This document shows positions 4,745 through 6,589 of a DNA stretch of 6,589 bases, in pieces (the stretch's first letter is position 1; every line of letters starts with the position of its first letter). The stretch is taken from contig JAUXTV010000061.1 in assembly GCA_030679025.1 (NCBI GenBank), positions 1-6,589 of the forward strand, written 5' to 3'. The notes under the pieces are model-generated. The model was given only the letters and a program-made list of their open reading frames with translations. It did not search any database and was not told where the DNA came from. Origin of the DNA: Candidatus Woesearchaeota archaeon. GTDB taxonomy: Archaea > Nanobdellota > Nanobdellia > SCGC-AAA011-G17 > UBA489. Position numbers and translations under genes: made by a program.

Positions 4745-5209
4745 TTAACATTGCATGGAATCTAAAAGAGTAAAAATATCCTCAGCTCTGTCTTCATAAG
4801 CAGCAAGAGTGCACCTATAATCTATAACATACGTAAAGTCATTTGTGCAGGCCATAATGCGCAAGTCTCCTCGAGAAAAATCTAATGAGGAAAGTCCATA
4901 AGAAAAGTAGACTTCAGTTTCAGAAACAAATTTGTCATAGACAGTTAAATTTCCTAGAGACGAAAAAGAATCCAGTTGTAATTTGGCTGCTTGCAATAAA
5001 GGTGTTCGAGAAAAAGTGAAATGAATAGTACATAAACCGTCAGTAGTGCTGATGCCAGTTATAAATCCCAAGGAAGAGGTAGTAACTTCTTGTTGCCCCC
5101 AGCGGGGAAGAGAAACAGAAAAACTTTCATGTTGAAAGATATCTGTGCGAGTGCATCCTGCAAGAAAAAAGGCACTCAAGAAAAAAAAGAGGAGAAAAAG
5201 AATTTTCAT
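4745..5209 (-). CDS. Small secreted lipoprotein with four spare cysteines
   Basis: The first 19 residues are a lipoprotein signal: Lys2, a very hydrophobic core, and the lipobox LAGC with Cys19 as the lipid-attachment site. The mature part (about 135 residues) should sit on the outer face of the cytoplasmic membrane. It contains exactly four other cysteines (60, 121, 133 and the C-terminal 154), enough for two disulfides. The pattern of an early FSVSLP.W segment, alternating strands and a final helix ending in LLDSMQ reminds me of the Mog1/PsbP-like fold, but this is weak inference from pattern only. The gene starts five bases after the stop of the cysteine-rich secreted protein (TAG-CTCCT-ATG) with no Shine-Dalgarno sequence, so translation is probably coupled and the two proteins made together. 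A role as membrane partner of the upstream protein is plausible but untested. Confidence 0.82.
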   Translation of the reverse strand: MKILFLLFFFLSAFFLAGCTRTDIFQHESFSVSLPRWGQQEVTTSSLGFITGISTTDGLCTIHFTFSRTPLLQAAKLQLDSFSSLGNLTVYDKFVSETEVYFSYGLSSLDFSRGDLRIMACTNDFTYVIDYRCTLAAYEDRAEDIFTLLDSMQC

Positions 5210-5214
5210 AGGAG

Positions 5215-6589
5215 CTATCGAGGGTTGTTAGTTTGAGCAGTACCAGAGCTACCATTAGGTGTATAGGGATTGCAGCAGTTATCAGGTCCACAATACCCTC
5301 CATAAGTGCCGTAATTTGCGCAGTCAATATTGTTGCTACAAGTAGTGCCGCCTACTCTGGTGCAGGTTGGGCCTGAAGCACAGGGTGGATCTTCACAAGT
5401 AGGATCATTAGTATTACCATTGCCCCAAGCATTAGGATCATAATAACAGCGGCAGCTATGACATACACCACCGCGAAGATAATATCTACTACAGTGATTA
5501 AAATTATTGCCTTCACACTGTTCAGGCGGCGACTCAAGAACACCATTTCCACAAACAGCGCCAGGTATTAAAGGAGTATATTCACAACGACAACTAGTGC
5601 AAGCAATAGTAAATCCTTGAGCGAATGGACATTGTCCTGCAGTTTCACATTGCTCTCCCAGTTCTTTGTAGCCATTGCCGCACATAACTCCTTGAGGTAC
5701 ATAGTTGCAAGCGCAAGAAAGACATTGACTAGTATGTCCAGGTCGAGGAGTGCAATCAGTTGGGCGTTCACATTGTTCTACTGGTGGTTCTAAAAGAAGA
5801 TTGCCACAGATAGCATTAGTGCTGCCACATTGTCCAGTAGCTGCATTGCAAGTACCACTAGGACAGGAAACACTTCCACCGCAAGGAGTGCAGAATCCAT
5901 TGGAGCAGACATAACCATTAGCACAAGTAGTTCCAGTGCAAGCTTGACGAGGAGCGCAAATGCCATTCATACATTGATCTGGAGCAGTGCATTGACTATT
6001 GGTTGTACAACGTTCACAAGTGCCGCTGACACAAACTTGAGTGGGATAAGTGCACTGACTATTCGTAGCACATAACACTCGAACAGTAAGCTCATCATAG
6101 AACGTATCTTGGCTATCATCTGCAGTTAAACGAAGAATATAATCGCCTGCTTGTGAAAATGTTGCTATCGTGTCAACTGATTGTGCATCACCGAAAGTGA
6201 CTATGCCCGGCCCGCTTTGTTTAGTCCAGTCAATGGTAAAAATCCCGGTGGTTCTCAAAATAGTAGTGAGTCCAGGAGGATTTGGTAATCCATCATCAGT
6301 CACAGTTCCGTCTAAAGAAACTTGGTTTATGGGTAAAGTAATTTGTCGATCAAGACCTCCATCAACACTAGGATGAAGATTAAAACCACCAATTGGCGGA
6401 ATTCCACACCAAGAAGCAACACCGCCACCAGGAATTTGACAACTATGTCCAGGATTACAATCTTTCAGCGCACCTGTAGATAAGGGATAAGGAGTTGCAG
6501 GAGGAACATCACAAGGCTCGCAGCGTCCAGCTTGTCTGTTGCAAACTAATGAACCAGATGCAGCACCAAGAGGATAGTTGCAATCAGCA
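5215..6589 (-). CDS. Large secreted cysteine-rich protein with PKD-like domain and two cysteine-repeat arrays (5' end missing)
   Basis: The frame is open from the window edge to the TAG at 5215, giving 457 visible residues with 49 cysteines; the true N-terminus lies beyond 6589. Visible parts in order: a Cys-rich segment (about 1-65); a PKD/REJ-type Ig-like domain (about 75-171) recognisable by VDGGLD, VSLDGTVTDDGLP, KQSGPGIVTFGD, ATFSQAGDY and LRLTADD; four Dickkopf-like four-cysteine modules (about 173-255); three CGNG..E..EQCE repeats (about 261-385); and a Cys/Asn/Gly-rich tail without a membrane anchor. Such architecture marks an extracellular, disulfide-rich adhesion or surface protein; PKD domains usually mediate protein or glycan contacts. 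The GTG at 6303 lies inside the PKD domain and is not the real start. The lipoprotein gene follows five bases later in the same operon. Exact ligand and attachment are unknown. Confidence 0.9.
   Translation of the reverse strand, partial: ADCNYPLGAASGSLVCNRQAGRCEPCDVPPATPYPLSTGALKDCNPGHSCQIPGGGVASWCGIPPIGGFNLHPSVDGGLDRQITLPINQVSLDGTVTDDGLPNPPGLTTILRTTGIFTIDWTKQSGPGIVTFGDAQSVDTIATFSQAGDYILRLTADDSQDTFYDELTVRVLCATNSQCTYPTQVCVSGTCERCTTNSQCTAPDQCMNGICAPRQACTGTTCANGYVCSNGFCTPCGGSVSCPSGTCNAATGQCGSTNAICGNLLLEPPVEQCERPTDCTPRPGHTSQCLSCACNYVPQGVMCGNGYKELGEQCETAGQCPFAQGFTIACTSCRCEYTPLIPGAVCGNGVLESPPEQCEGNNFNHCSRYYLRGGVCHSCRCYYDPNAWGNGNTNDPTCEDPPCASGPTCTRVGGTTCSNNIDCANYGTYGGYCGPDNCCNPYTPNGSSGTAQTNNPR
5434..5808 (-). 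repeat. Three tandem CGNG..EQCE cysteine repeats in the secreted protein
   Basis: Three consecutive units of 42, 43 and 40 residues (5808-5683, 5682-5554, 5553-5434) share the pattern C-x10/11-C-x5/7-C-x9-C-x2-C-x1-C. Each opens with CGN, has an EQCE block, and closes with a C-[LTH]S-C-[AR]-C knot followed by an aromatic residue and proline. They resemble the cysteine-rich repeats of secreted bacterial proteins that carry CGNG.LE.GEQCD blocks. Spacing is conserved better than sequence, so the units are old duplications. Confidence 0.8.
5824..6072 (-). repeat. Four Dickkopf-like four-cysteine modules
   Basis: Four successive modules of 16-19 residues follow the PKD domain: C-x5-C-x6-C-x4-C, C-x5-C-x5-C-x4-C, C-x4-C-x5-C-x4-C, and C-x5-C-x4-C-x6-C. 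Most contain a short N-G or S-G before the last cysteine (VSGTC, MNGIC, SNGFC). They would form a chain of small disulfide knots between the PKD domain and the CGNG repeats. Confidence 0.7.

Noticed and set aside
5215..6303. Start of the cysteine-rich gene at the GTG at 6303
   Set aside because: The codon lies inside the PKD domain (TVTDDGLP), and the same frame stays open with domain-like and Cys-rich sequence to the window edge. The gene is partial, not a 362-residue protein.
5830..6376. Plus-strand ORFs of 68-81 residues opposite the cysteine-rich gene
   Set aside because: They are antisense shadows of a repetitive coding sequence; their Ser/Thr/Ala-rich content mirrors Cys/Gly codons and they lack promoters.

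Overview
The window looks archaeal and most likely comes from a DPANN-type genome; Woesearchaeota/Pacearchaeota-like lineages are my best guess. The sequence itself shows a short-prosequence proteasome beta subunit followed directly by the KH/beta-CASP nuclease aCPSF1 (FttA), a gene pair known from many archaea. It also shows TATA boxes at a fixed distance from start codons, AT-rich spacers, very compact genes and large cysteine-rich secreted proteins. The lineage below 'archaeon' is inference.

Layout. Positions 1-2598 (+) hold housekeeping genes: psmB, then aCPSF1/FttA with all metal ligands kept but two beta-CASP motifs diverged. Positions 2599-3502 (+) hold a toxin-antitoxin locus: an operator-like repeat cluster and a strong promoter, vapB (AbrB-type antitoxin), vapC (PIN ribonuclease, ATGA overlap), and a 43-codon ORF that repeats the C-terminal toxin-binding tail of VapB without its DNA-binding domain. 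Positions 3533-3808 (-) encode an unknown 91-residue protein. A 101-bp divergent promoter region follows. Positions 3910-4404 (+) encode a membrane-anchored S26-type peptidase with the archaeal Ser-His-Asp set. Positions 4401-4676 (-) encode an acidic treble-clef zinc protein whose stop codon overlaps the S26 stop. Positions 4745-6589 (-) are an operon: a large secreted cysteine-rich protein (5' end outside the window) followed five bases later by a small lipoprotein.

How it fits together. The left part is RNA and protein turnover. The middle is a three-ORF toxin-antitoxin cassette with visible control elements. The right part concerns the cell surface: a secreted PKD plus cysteine-repeat protein, a lipoprotein with four spare cysteines, and a signal-peptidase-like enzyme. 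A functional link between the last three is inference from proximity only.

Four promoters (vapB, the 91-residue gene, the S26 gene and the zinc protein) place the TATA centre about 25.5-26.5 bp before a start codon. This suggests leaderless mRNAs and decides two ambiguous starts. I see no rRNA, tRNA, CRISPR array, insertion sequence or replication origin. The most unusual item is the stand-alone antitoxin tail downstream of vapC.
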